Below the pieces are notes generated by a model. It saw nothing but the letters and a program-made list of their open reading frames with translations. It ran no database searches and was not told the DNA's origin. Below are positions 48,876-57,495 of a stretch of DNA of 64,000 nt, in pieces (the stretch's first letter is position 1; the number at the start of each line of letters is the position of its first letter). Origin of the DNA: an uncultured Collinsella sp. (GTDB taxonomy: Bacteria > Actinomycetota > Coriobacteriia > Coriobacteriales > Coriobacteriaceae); assembly GCA_958413895.1 (NCBI GenBank), contig CATYVQ010000004.1, positions 62,001 to 126,000 on the forward strand, read 5' to 3'. A program made the position numbers and the translations under genes.

Positions 48876-51599
48876 TTACTTCTTCTTTTTGCTTGGCATC
48901 GAGACTTTGATGCCTTGGGCGGACTTGGTCACGCGAGAGCGCTTGGCTCCGGTACTCTTCTTTTTCTTGGGCTGGGCTTGGGCCACACCCTCGGGTGCGC
49001 GGGCCTCGGCCTCGCGAGCGGTGCGATCTTCGCGGCGCTGCGCCATGTCGGCGGCGAAGCGCTTGGCAAAACGCTCGGCCGTCGAACCCGTCGAGCTCAC
49101 CTTGCCGCCACCGCGACCCAGGTGGACGCGCACACCGCGGCCAAAACCAGTTGCGGCATGACGACGACGCGGCTTGAGCGAGTCCATCATCGTAGCGAGC
49201 TTAAAGAACACCGAGCAGGTAAAGACCACAATGACAGCCAAGATAACCATCTGGCCCATCGACAGGTTGGCAATAGACAGCAGCTCTGGGAATCCGATAA
49301 CGCCCACCAGGATGCCGGCGACTACAAACACAAAGAGCACCACACGTAAGGGCGTGAGAGGCTGCGAGATGCGCCAGATCAGGCTGACGCTCGCCGCGCA
49401 CGACGTAAGCAAGCACATCGTAGACAGCGTGAGCTGGCTAAAGCCAAACACGCGCGCCACAAAGATATCGAGCACCGCAGCCAAAATGACCGCAATCGAC
49501 GCCGGCAGTGCACGCTTGAGTACGTTAGTCAAAAACGCACCCTTCACGCGAGCATTGTTGGGCTCCAGGCCCAACACAAAGCCCGGCGCGCCGATGCAGA
49601 AGAAGTTGATGAGCGTCATCTGGATGGGCTCGAAGGGATACGGCGGCAGCGCAATGCACAGCGCCGCCAGGCCCATCGAGAACAGCGTCTTGGTCAGGAA
49701 CAGCGAGGCCGAACGCTGCAGGTTGTTGATGGAGCGACGGCCCTCGGCCACCACGGCGGGCATCGAGGCAAAGTCGTTGTCGACCAGCACGATCTCGGCC
49801 ACGTTACGCGCGGCATCGGAGCCGGCCGCCATGGCAACGGAGCAGTCGGCCTCCTTGAGAGCCAGCACGTCGTTGACGCCGTCGCCCGTCATGGCCACGG
49901 TGTGCTCGCGGCGCTTGAGCGCCTGCACGAGCTCGCGCTTCTGCTGCGGGGTCACACGACCAAAGACATGGTAGCGGTCCACTGCGGCATCGAGCTTGGC
50001 CGGCGTGTCGAGCGTCGTGGCGTCCACATAAGCGTCCGCCCCCGGCACGCCCACCACGCGCGCGATCGACGACACCGTACGCGGGTCGTCGCCACTGATC
50101 ACGTTGAGGGTCACGCCCTGCTCGTTAAAGTAGCCGATGGTCTCGGCCGCCGAGGTACGAATCTCGTCACGGATGGTCACAAAGCCCACGGGCTCGGCCA
50201 CGCCCACCATATCGCCATCGGGCGTAAAGCCGTCCACGCGCGCCACAACGAGCACGCGGCAGGTATCGGCAAGCTCGGCGACACGGTTCTCGACCTGAGA
50301 AAACACACGATCAGAAAGCACAAACTGCGCAGCGCCCATTACGTAGGAGCCCTGCGCAAACGAAGCGCCACTCCATTTTTTAGACGACGAGAACGGAATG
50401 ACCGACAGCGGCTCAGACACCTCGACCGGGCGATCGGCGTAATAGTTGAGCAGCGCCTGGCAGGTCTCGTTGGCATCGGCCGAAGTCGCACGTGCCACGT
50501 TAGCCAGCGCAAAATCGAGCACTGTGGTATCGACGGGAACAGCCGCCTCGACCGAGTCCACGCCAAAGCCAACACCCTCAACAGGCAGCGGGTAGGTGCC
50601 CTCGACCTCCATGCGGCCCGACGTGATAGTGCCCGTCTTGTCCAGGCACAGCACGTCGACGCGAGCGAGCGTCTCGATGCAGTAGAGCTGCTGCGCCAGC
50701 ACCTTGCGGCGGGCCAGGCGCACCGTGGCGATGGCGAGCACCGACGAGGTCAGCAGCACCAGGCCTTGCGGGATCATGCCCAGCAGGGCGCCCACCGTGG
50801 ACAGCAGCGCCGACGAAGGCACATGACCAGCCAACAGCTCGGAGAAGCCCCACGAAAGCGCGCTATCGCCCGGGGTTCCCGCGCCATCCCACAGCTCGCT
50901 CACACTCGAGGCAAACAACGCCAAACCGAGCGGGATCATGATGATGCTCGCAAAGCGCACGATGGCGTTGAGCGCGTTCATGATCTCGGAATTGACCTTT
51001 TTGACGTACTTGGCCTCGTTATTAATTTTGGCCACGTAGTTGTCGGCGCCGACATGAATCACGCGGGCGCGCAGCAAGCCCGAGTCGATAAAGCTGCCGC
51101 TCATGAGCTCGGAACCGGGCTGTTTCTTAATAAGGTCGCTCTCGCCCGTCAGCAGGCTCTCGTTCACGAGCGCCTCGCCCGAAACCACCACGGCGTCAGC
51201 GGGAATCTGATCGCCGCGCCCCAGGCGGATGATGTCGTCGAGAACGATCTGGTCCAAGTCGAGCTCCACCTCGGCACCGTCGCGCACCGCGATGGCCTTC
51301 TTGGAGGTCAGCAGCGTGAGCTTATCGACCATCTTCTTGGAACGCATGGACTGAATGACGCCGATAGCGGTGTTCAAGAACACCACGAACAGGAACGTCA
51401 GATTCTTAAACGAACCGGTCAAAATGACCAGGAAAGCCAAGATCACGTTGATCAAATTGAACAGCGTGCAGAGGTTCTCGATGATGAGCTCTTTGACCGA
51501 CTTGGTCTTGAGCTCCATGTTGCGGTTGATCTTACCGGCGGCGATGCGCTCCTCGACCTCGGCGGTCGAGAGTCCGCGCTCGATATCCGTTGCTGCCAT
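48876..51599 (-). CDS. Cation-translocating P-type ATPase with a basic C-terminal tail
   Basis: Ion pump of the P2/P3-like group, probably calcium or another divalent cation; closest in feel to streptococcal Exp7/CaxP pumps (inference). Motifs: LLTGESDLIKK (actuator), DKTGTIT (phosphorylation), TGDGVNDVLALKEADCSVAM (hinge). The fourth membrane helix has MIPQGL instead of the usual PEGL. About ten membrane helices are present. The last 100 residues form an Arg/Lys-rich tail ending in KKKK. ATG 51599 has GGGA six bases upstream; ATG 51611 and GTG 51614 are alternatives. It lies about 30 bases after the tRNA-Arg terminator. Confidence 0.9.
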   Translation of the reverse strand: MAATDIERGLSTAEVEERIAAGKINRNMELKTKSVKELIIENLCTLFNLINVILAFLVILTGSFKNLTFLFVVFLNTAIGVIQSMRSKKMVDKLTLLTSKKAIAVRDGAEVELDLDQIVLDDIIRLGRGDQIPADAVVVSGEALVNESLLTGESDLIKKQPGSELMSGSFIDSGLLRARVIHVGADNYVAKINNEAKYVKKVNSEIMNALNAIVRFASIIMIPLGLALFASSVSELWDGAGTPGDSALSWGFSELLAGHVPSSALLSTVGALLGMIPQGLVLLTSSVLAIATVRLARRKVLAQQLYCIETLARVDVLCLDKTGTITSGRMEVEGTYPLPVEGVGFGVDSVEAAVPVDTTVLDFALANVARATSADANETCQALLNYYADRPVEVSEPLSVIPFSSSKKWSGASFAQGSYVMGAAQFVLSDRVFSQVENRVAELADTCRVLVVARVDGFTPDGDMVGVAEPVGFVTIRDEIRTSAAETIGYFNEQGVTLNVISGDDPRTVSSIARVVGVPGADAYVDATTLDTPAKLDAAVDRYHVFGRVTPQQKRELVQALKRREHTVAMTGDGVNDVLALKEADCSVAMAAGSDAARNVAEIVLVDNDFASMPAVVAEGRRSINNLQRSASLFLTKTLFSMGLAALCIALPPYPFEPIQMTLINFFCIGAPGFVLGLEPNNARVKGAFLTNVLKRALPASIAVILAAVLDIFVARVFGFSQLTLSTMCLLTSCAASVSLIWRISQPLTPLRVVLFVFVVAGILVGVIGFPELLSIANLSMGQMVILAVIVVFTCSVFFKLATMMDSLKPRRRHAATGFGRGVRVHLGRGGGKVSSTGSTAERFAKRFAADMAQRREDRTAREAEARAPEGVAQAQPKKKKSTGAKRSRVTKSAQGIKVSMPSKKKK

Positions 51600-51630
51600 A
51601 CCACGTCCCATCACGTCGCGTCGGTATAAG

Positions 51631-51664
51631 AAAAACCGCCCGGACCATGCGAGGTTCGGACGGT
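51631..51664 (-). terminator. Terminator of tRNA-Arg(CCG)
   Basis: ACCGTCCGAACC (51664-51653) pairs with GGTCCGGGCGGT (51646-51635) with one mismatch and one G-U; TTTTTC follows on the minus strand. It lies just beyond the tRNA CCA end. Confidence 0.75.
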
Positions 51665-51675
51665 CTTACGTTCGA

Positions 51676-51752
51676 TGGTGCCCCATGTTGGATTCGAACC
51701 AACGGCCTTCTGCTCCGGAGGCAGACGCTCTAATCCCCTGAGCTAATAGGGC
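51676..51752 (-). tRNA. tRNA-Arg (anticodon CCG)
   Basis: A 77-nt cloverleaf: acceptor GCCCTAT pairs with ATGGGGC, D arm GCTC/GAGC, anticodon stem TCTGC/GCAGA with loop CTCCGGA (anticodon CCG), T arm GTTGG/CCAAC with TTCGAAT, and an encoded CCA. It reads CGG codons. A good promoter lies just upstream and a terminator just downstream. Confidence 0.96.
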
Positions 51753-51763
51753 CAACGTTTGGC

Positions 51764-51793
51764 ATTATACCCAAGTGCACCACGGGCTATCAA
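51764..51793 (-). promoter_or_regulatory. tRNA-Arg(CCG) promoter
   Basis: TTGATA (51793-51788), an 18-base spacer and a consensus TATAAT (51769-51764), 11 bases before the tRNA 5' end, so the primary transcript starts only a few bases upstream of the mature tRNA. Confidence 0.8.
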
Positions 51794-51872
51794 AATAAAA
51801 GAAAAAGCTTTGCAATTCCGAGGAAGACGCGGTGCAACGGCCCACTTTAGAAGGCAAAAGCAAGTCAGATAG

Positions 51873-51946
51873 TATAAACTCTCATGCACCATATATACAC
51901 GGCTCGCGATGCGGGCCGTTTTTGCAAGGGTTATCCATCGAGGTGA
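51873..51946 (+). promoter_or_regulatory. aroF leader: terminator-like hairpin and tiny ORF
   Basis: TATAAA (51873-51878) may be a -10 box, though no good -35 is visible. A 20-codon ORF (ATG 51884 to TGA 51944-51946) begins right after it. Inside the ORF, ACGGCTCGC (51899-51907) pairs with GCGGGCCGT (51911-51919) around a 3-base loop and is followed by five T residues. The arrangement resembles an attenuator or upstream regulatory ORF for the aromatic cluster. The peptide has two Tyr and one Phe but no run of aromatic codons, so classical attenuation is not shown. Confidence 0.4.
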
Positions 51947-51956
51947 GAGGCACACC

Positions 51957-52979
51957 ATGATTGCAATTTTAAAGCAGAGCGCCAGCGACGAGGCCGTCAG
52001 CCATATCGTCAGCTGGATTGAGAAAAAGGGCCTGAAGACCGATGTCTCGCGCGGCGAGAACGAGACGATCATCGGCCTGGTGGGCGATACGACCAAGATC
52101 GACCCGTTCCTGCTCGAGTCCATGGATGTCGTCGAGCGCGTGCAGCGCGTCTCCGAGCCTTTTAAGCGCGCCAACCGCAAGTTCCACCCCGAGGACTCCG
52201 TCATCGACTGCGGCCACGGCGTCAAGATCGGCGGCGACCAGTTCCAGGTCATCGCCGGTCCCTGCTCCGTCGAGGGCGAGAACCTCATCCGCATCGCACG
52301 CCGCGTGAAGGCCGCCGGTGCCACGATGCTGCGCGGCGGTGCCTACAAGCCCCGCACCTCCCCCTACGCCTACCAGGGCATGGGCCCTGCCGGCCTCGAC
52401 CTGCTGTGCGAGGCGTCTGCCGAGCTCGACATGCCGATCGTCACCGAGATCATGGACCCGCGCGACGTGCAGGTCTTCCTTGACAAAAAGATTGATGTCA
52501 TGCAGATCGGCGCCCGTAACGCCCAGAACTTCCCCCTGCTCAAGGAGGTCGGCAAGACCAAGACTCCGATCTTGCTTAAGCGCGGCATGTCCGGCACGAT
52601 CGACGAACTGCTCATGGCAGCCGAGTACATCATGAGCGAGGGCAACGACAACGTCATCCTGTGCGAGCGCGGCATCCGCACCTTCGAGACCCGCACCCGC
52701 AACACCTTCGACCTCAACGCCGTGCCGGTGCTGCACCACTTGTCGCACCTGCCTGTCGTTGCCGACCCCAGCCACGCCACCGGCTACACCCGCTACGTAG
52801 AACCCATGGCACTCGCCGCGACCGCCTGCGGTGCCAATGGCCTGGAGATCGAGGTCCACGACGAGCCGAGCCGTGCCTGGTCCGACGGCGCCCAGGCCCT
52901 CACCCCCGATCAGTTCGACGACACCATGCGCCGCATCCGAGCCATCCGCGAGGTTGTCTGCCAAGAGACCATGGAGTAG
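51957..52979 (+). CDS. aroF: 3-deoxy-7-phosphoheptulonate (DAHP) synthase, type I-beta
   Basis: First step of the shikimate pathway: PEP plus erythrose 4-phosphate. The N-terminal 70 residues form a ferredoxin-like (ACT-type) domain like that of the Thermotoga enzyme, where aromatic amino acids bind for feedback control. The barrel has VIAGPCSVEGENLIRIARRV, RGGAYKPRTSPYAYQG, LKRGMSGTIDELLMAAEYI and the metal-binding VVADPSHATGY. ATG 51957 gives 340 aa; the open frame 16 codons upstream runs through the leader hairpin and is rejected. It is the first gene of an eight-gene aromatic cluster. Confidence 0.95.
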   Translation: MIAILKQSASDEAVSHIVSWIEKKGLKTDVSRGENETIIGLVGDTTKIDPFLLESMDVVERVQRVSEPFKRANRKFHPEDSVIDCGHGVKIGGDQFQVIAGPCSVEGENLIRIARRVKAAGATMLRGGAYKPRTSPYAYQGMGPAGLDLLCEASAELDMPIVTEIMDPRDVQVFLDKKIDVMQIGARNAQNFPLLKEVGKTKTPILLKRGMSGTIDELLMAAEYIMSEGNDNVILCERGIRTFETRTRNTFDLNAVPVLHHLSHLPVVADPSHATGYTRYVEPMALAATACGANGLEIEVHDEPSRAWSDGAQALTPDQFDDTMRRIRAIREVVCQETME

Positions 52980-52982
52980 CCC

Positions 52983-53897
52983 ATGGGTACGGTGAGAAAC
53001 GCGCGCGTTAACCAGGGCGGCCCCAAGTGCGCCGGTATCGTCGGCCTTGGCCTCATCGGCGGTAGCTTTGCCCGCGGCTATGCGCAGGCGGGCGTCCGCG
53101 TGCTGGCCTGGGACCCCGATGACGATGTCATGACGGCCGCCAGCATGGGCACCGTTGCCGGCGAGCTCAACGACAAGACACTCGGCGAATGCGACATCAT
53201 CGTCCTGGCTTGCTACCCCGAGGCCTGCATCGAGTGGCTCGAGACGCATGCCCAGGCCCTCGCCGACGCCACCGACACCGAGGCCATCATGGGTCCCGTG
53301 GTGATCGACACGGTGGGCGTCAAAGGCATCGTGTGCGAGCGCGCCTTTGAGCTTGCCCGCGAGCACGGCTTTTACTTTGTGGGTGCGCACCCCATGGCGG
53401 GCACGCAGTACTCGGGCTACGCTCACTCCCGTGCCGACCTGTTCCAGGGCGCCCCGCTCGTGCTCGTACCGCCCGCGGTGGACGATGCGCTCAAGCTGGA
53501 GCTTTTGGGCCAGGTGCGCGAGATGGTGCGCCCCTTGGGCTTTGGCAAGTTCAGCGTGACCAGCGCCGCCGAACACGACCGCGTCATCGCCTTCACGAGC
53601 CAGCTTGCGCACGTGGTATCCAACGCCTACGTCAAGAGCCCCACCGCCCAGGTCCACCACGGCTTTTCGGCCGGAAGCTACCGCGATCTCACCCGTGTGG
53701 CGCACCTCAATCCTCAGATGTGGTCCGAGCTTATGATCGACGACGCCGATGCGCTCGCCTTCGAGATCGACCATCTTATCGAATCGCTCGGCGCCTACAG
53801 CCGCGCCCTTAAGGACCGCGACCAGCGCTATCTGGAGAATCTCCTTGCCGAGGGCGACCGCATCAAGCGCGCGCTCGACGACGAGGCCTCCCACTAG
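52983..53897 (+). CDS. tyrA: Prephenate dehydrogenase
   Basis: NAD(P)-dependent oxidation of prephenate towards tyrosine. The Rossmann motif GIVGLGLIGGSFARGYAQAG is near the N-terminus; VVIDTVGVKG, VGAHPMAGTQYSGYAHSRAD (in part) and LTRVAHLNPQMW are conserved. At 304 aa it is a single-domain form without a chorismate mutase or ACT domain, unlike E. coli TyrA. The start is three bases after the aroF stop, with GGAG overlapping the aroF end. Feedback control may therefore act through DAHP synthase rather than through this enzyme. Confidence 0.93.
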   Translation: MGTVRNARVNQGGPKCAGIVGLGLIGGSFARGYAQAGVRVLAWDPDDDVMTAASMGTVAGELNDKTLGECDIIVLACYPEACIEWLETHAQALADATDTEAIMGPVVIDTVGVKGIVCERAFELAREHGFYFVGAHPMAGTQYSGYAHSRADLFQGAPLVLVPPAVDDALKLELLGQVREMVRPLGFGKFSVTSAAEHDRVIAFTSQLAHVVSNAYVKSPTAQVHHGFSAGSYRDLTRVAHLNPQMWSELMIDDADALAFEIDHLIESLGAYSRALKDRDQRYLENLLAEGDRIKRALDDEASH

Positions 53898-53933
53898 ACC
53901 ACCTATCACGCCAGGTCGAAAGGACCGAAGCTT

Positions 53934-55040
53934 ATGGCGATTACCATCGATATCGACACTGCACGCCCCTACCAAGTGCATGTTGGCACGTTTTTGCTGG
54001 AGCAGGCGGGACCGCTCGTTCGCGCCACTGCCGGCGGCACCAAGGCCGTCATCGTGACGGACACCAACGTGGGCCCGCTCTACCAGATGCCCGTTAAGCA
54101 GAGCCTGGAGGCGTCAGGCTACGAGGCGAGCATCTGCACCTTCGAGGCCGGCGAGGCCCATAAGCGCGCCGAGACCTATGTTGCCATTTTGGAGTTTGTG
54201 GCCGAGCATGAGCTTTCACGCTCCGACGTGATCGTGGCACTCGGCGGCGGCGTTGTGGGCGACGTGGCTGGCTTTGTGGCCGCCACCTACATGCGCGGCT
54301 GCAAGTTTGTGCAGATCCCCACGAGCCTGCTCGCTATGGTTGATTCGTCGGTGGGCGGCAAGACGGCCATCGACCTAGCTGCCGGCAAAAACCTGGCCGG
54401 CGCCTTTTGGCAGCCGAGCGTGGTTATTGCCGACGTGGGATGCCTGGCTACCCTCACGCCCGCGCAGTTCGCCGACGGCTGCGGAGAGGTCGTTAAGCAC
54501 GCCGTAATCGCCGACCCCGAGCTTTTCACCGAGCTGGAGAAGACCCCACTCACGCTGGAGCTCCTCAACCGCGACGTTGCCCGTGTGGCGCTCATCATCG
54601 CCCGCAATATCGACATTAAACGCGCCGTGGTTGTCGCCGATGAGCGCGAGACCAACCAGCGCAAGCTCCTCAACTTTGGACACAGCGCCGGACACGCTGT
54701 CGAGGCCTGCGAGCACTTTGAGCTCGGCCACGGCAACTGCGTGTCGATCGGCATGGGCATTATCACGCGCGCCGCAGCGCTACATGGCATTTGCGACGCC
54801 GAACTGCCGGTGCGCATCGAAGAGCTCTGCGCGCGTCACGGCCTCAAGACCCGCTGCGAGCTTTCGGCCGACGCCATCTTCGCCGAGGCGCTGCACGACA
54901 AAAAACGCGCCGGTGACACCATCGACCTGGTGATTCCGCACGGTATTGGCCGTTGCAGCATCGACCGCACGCCGCTTTCCACCTTCCACGATTTAATTGC
55001 CGAGGGCCTCGGCCAGAAGGGAGACGCTTCCGCATGCTAG
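53934..55040 (+). CDS. aroB: 3-dehydroquinate synthase
   Basis: Cyclises DAHP to 3-dehydroquinate using NAD and a metal. Motifs: SDVIVALGGGVVGDVAGFVA, QIPTSLLAMVDSSVGGKTAI and the metal-ligand NFGHSAGHAVEACEHFELGH (in part). The 368 aa length is normal. AAAGGA precedes ATG 53934. It overlaps aroA by seven bases. Confidence 0.96.
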   Translation: MAITIDIDTARPYQVHVGTFLLEQAGPLVRATAGGTKAVIVTDTNVGPLYQMPVKQSLEASGYEASICTFEAGEAHKRAETYVAILEFVAEHELSRSDVIVALGGGVVGDVAGFVAATYMRGCKFVQIPTSLLAMVDSSVGGKTAIDLAAGKNLAGAFWQPSVVIADVGCLATLTPAQFADGCGEVVKHAVIADPELFTELEKTPLTLELLNRDVARVALIIARNIDIKRAVVVADERETNQRKLLNFGHSAGHAVEACEHFELGHGNCVSIGMGIITRAAALHGICDAELPVRIEELCARHGLKTRCELSADAIFAEALHDKKRAGDTIDLVIPHGIGRCSIDRTPLSTFHDLIAEGLGQKGDASAC

Positions 55041-56353
55041 CCCGCATCACCCCGTCCCCGCTCAAGGGCACTGTTCCCGCCATCGCGTCCAAGTCGATGG
55101 CGCACCGCCTGATCATCTGTGCCGCGCTCGCCAACGGTGAGACGCACGTCACCTGCAATACCACCTGCGCCGACATCGAGGCCACGGTGCGCTGCCTTAC
55201 GGCACTCGGCGCCCGCATCGAGACCGTCGAGGATGGCTTCCAGGTCCACCCCACCATGAAGAGTATTGAGTTTGGCCTGCTCAAGGCACTTGCCGGCGGC
55301 ACGCTCGACTGCGGCGAGAGCGGCTCCACGCTCCGCTTTATGCTGCCCGTCGCTTGCGCGCTGGGCGCAGAGGCCACCTTTGTGGGCCAGGGCCGTCTGG
55401 GTGCCCGCCCGCTCTCCCCGCTTTCCGACGAGATCATTGCCGCCGGCTGCGACCTGCAGGGTCTGGGCGGTTTTCCGCTCAAGACAAGCGGCCGCATGCG
55501 CCCGGGCACCTTTATCCTGCCGGGCAATGTGAGCTCGCAGTACATCTCCGGCCTGCTGCTGGCAGCCCCGCTTCTGGCCCAGCCCTCCTGTGTGCAGGTG
55601 ACCGGCCTGATCGAGAGCCGACCCTATATCAACCTGACCATCCAGGCCATGAAGGCCTTCGGCGTCGAGGTCAACGTCGAGCGTATCCCCGCCAAGAATG
55701 GCCAGCCCGAGGTCACAAACTTCCGCGTAAACAGCGGCTCGTACCGCACGCCCGGTAGCGTGGCCGTCGAGGGCGATTGGTCCAATGCGGCCTTTTGGCT
55801 GTGTGCCGGCGCCATCGGCACCGACCCCATCACTGTGGAAGGCGTGTCGCTGAGCTCTGCGCAGGGCGACCGCAACGTACTCGCCGCGCTTTCGCGCTTT
55901 GGCGCCCGCATCGTGCGCTCCACCAACGCCGCCACTGTGCAGTCCGACAAGCTCGCCGGCTTTGAGATGAGCGCCCACGACATTCCCGACCTGGTGCCCG
56001 TCATCTCTGCCGTGGCATCGCTGGCGCAGGGCCGCACGTTCATCCGCGACTGCGCCCGCCTGCGCATCAAGGAATCCGATCGCTTGGTCACCACCACCCA
56101 TGAGCTCACTGCGCTGGGCGCACAGGTGCGTATTGCCGGCGACGACCTCATCATCAAGGGTGTCGATGCCTTTACCGGCGGCGAGGTCGATTCGCACAAC
56201 GACCATCGCATCGCCATGATGGCCGCAATCGCCGCGAGCCGCGCCACCGGCGAAGTCGTCATCCACGGCGCCGAGGCCGTCAACAAGTCCTATCCCGATT
56301 TCTTCGACCACTACCGCCTGCTGGGCGGCAAGGTCACGCTCGAGGAGGAATAG
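55034..56353 (+). CDS. aroA: 3-phosphoshikimate 1-carboxyvinyltransferase (EPSP synthase)
   Basis: Adds PEP to shikimate 3-phosphate; the glyphosate target. PAIASKSMAHRLIICAALA gives the N-terminal substrate site, LDCGESGSTLRFMLPVACAL (in part) the LxCGNSGT-like motif with E in place of N, and FIRDCARLRIKESDRL the C-terminal signature. The 439 aa are standard. ATG 55034 is set by the conserved N-terminus and overlaps the aroB end. The open frame upstream lies inside aroB. Confidence 0.95.
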   Translation: MLARITPSPLKGTVPAIASKSMAHRLIICAALANGETHVTCNTTCADIEATVRCLTALGARIETVEDGFQVHPTMKSIEFGLLKALAGGTLDCGESGSTLRFMLPVACALGAEATFVGQGRLGARPLSPLSDEIIAAGCDLQGLGGFPLKTSGRMRPGTFILPGNVSSQYISGLLLAAPLLAQPSCVQVTGLIESRPYINLTIQAMKAFGVEVNVERIPAKNGQPEVTNFRVNSGSYRTPGSVAVEGDWSNAAFWLCAGAIGTDPITVEGVSLSSAQGDRNVLAALSRFGARIVRSTNAATVQSDKLAGFEMSAHDIPDLVPVISAVASLAQGRTFIRDCARLRIKESDRLVTTTHELTALGAQVRIAGDDLIIKGVDAFTGGEVDSHNDHRIAMMAAIAASRATGEVVIHGAEAVNKSYPDFFDHYRLLGGKVTLEEE

Positions 56354-56354
56354 C

Positions 56355-57452
56355 ATGTCCTCGACCTTTGGCAACGTTTTGCATCTGAGCATTTTCGGCC
56401 AGTCGCACTCCCCTGCTATCGGCTGCTCACTCGACGGCATTCCTGCTGGTATTGCCGTTGACCAGGAGCAGCTGCAGGCCTTTCTCGATCGCCGCGCCCC
56501 CGGTCGCGACGAGACCGCAACAAAGCGCCGCGAGGCCGACGCCGCGCATATCATCGCCGGTGTGGTCGATGGACACACCACTGGCGCACCCATCGCAGCA
56601 ATTATCGAGAACACCAACACGCGCTCCAAGGACTATTCCGAGCTGCGCCGCAAGCCCCGCCCGGGGCACGCAGACTTTCCTGCCCGCGTGAAGTACCACA
56701 ACATGCACGACGTCGCCGGCGGCGGGCATTTCTCCGGCCGCCTAACGGCCCCCTTATGCATCGCCGGTGGCATCGCGCTGCAGGCACTCGAAGCCCGTGG
56801 CATCAAGGTCATGGCGCACGTCGCGCAGATCGGCGGCATCTCCGACCTGCCCATGGACGACATGGTCTATCGCGAGGCCGACCGCAAGGCGATCCTTTCG
56901 AACGACCTGCCCTGCATTGACGCCGCCGCTGCCGGTCGCATGCGCGAGGAGATTCTGGCCGCGCGCGACGAGCTCGACAGCATCGGTGGCATCGTGGAGT
57001 GCGGCATCTACGGCCTGCCCGCGGGCATCGGCGACCCCATGTTCGACGGTATCGAGAACCGCATCGCGCGAATCGCCTTTGGTATTCCCGCCGTAAAGGG
57101 CGTGGAGTTTGGCATGGGCTTTGCTGTGGCCGCCATGCGCGGCAGCGAGAACAACGACCCGTATCGCATCGATGCCGAGAACGGCAAAATTGAAGTCGAG
57201 TCCAATAACGCCGGCGGCATCTTAGGCGGCATCTCCACCGGCGCGCCCGTCATGTGGCGTATGGCCGTGAAGCCGACGCCCTCCATCGGCCGCGAGCAGC
57301 AGACCATAGACATGGACGCCATGGAAAATGCCGAGCTCTCGGTCCACGGCCGCCACGATCCCTGCATCGTCCCGCGCGCTGTCCCCGTAGCCGAAGCAGC
57401 CGCTGCCCTCGCCATCTGGGACGCCCTCCTCGAGGACGCCGCCCAGCGCTAA
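56355..57452 (+). CDS. aroC: Chorismate synthase
   Basis: Converts EPSP to chorismate using reduced FMN. The opening SSTFGNVLHLSIFGQSHSPA and the signature region RKPRPGHADFPARVKYHNMH (in part) are recognisable. However, GGGHFSGRLTAP stands where most enzymes have GGGRSSARETA, so this is a divergent subgroup. It keeps the GMGFAVAAMRGSENND block and the C-terminal GRHDPCIVPRAVPVAEA. At 365 aa the length is normal. The start is one base after the aroA stop. Confidence 0.93.
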   Translation: MSSTFGNVLHLSIFGQSHSPAIGCSLDGIPAGIAVDQEQLQAFLDRRAPGRDETATKRREADAAHIIAGVVDGHTTGAPIAAIIENTNTRSKDYSELRRKPRPGHADFPARVKYHNMHDVAGGGHFSGRLTAPLCIAGGIALQALEARGIKVMAHVAQIGGISDLPMDDMVYREADRKAILSNDLPCIDAAAAGRMREEILAARDELDSIGGIVECGIYGLPAGIGDPMFDGIENRIARIAFGIPAVKGVEFGMGFAVAAMRGSENNDPYRIDAENGKIEVESNNAGGILGGISTGAPVMWRMAVKPTPSIGREQQTIDMDAMENAELSVHGRHDPCIVPRAVPVAEAAAALAIWDALLEDAAQR

Positions 57453-57495
57453 CTACCCACCCCTCAACATCCCCCGACACGTGAAAGGGGTCTCC

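Noticed and set aside
51676..51752. Genomic island integrated at tRNA-Arg(CCG)
   Set aside because: The flanks are a P-type ATPase and the aro cluster; no integrase and no repeated tRNA 3' end are visible.
51969..53981. 670-codon minus-strand ORF opposite aroF-tyrA
   Set aside because: Runs across two real genes and their boundary, with biased composition; a shadow.
55037..56629. 530-codon minus-strand ORF opposite aroA
   Set aside because: Shadow of aroA and the aroC start; no family resemblance.
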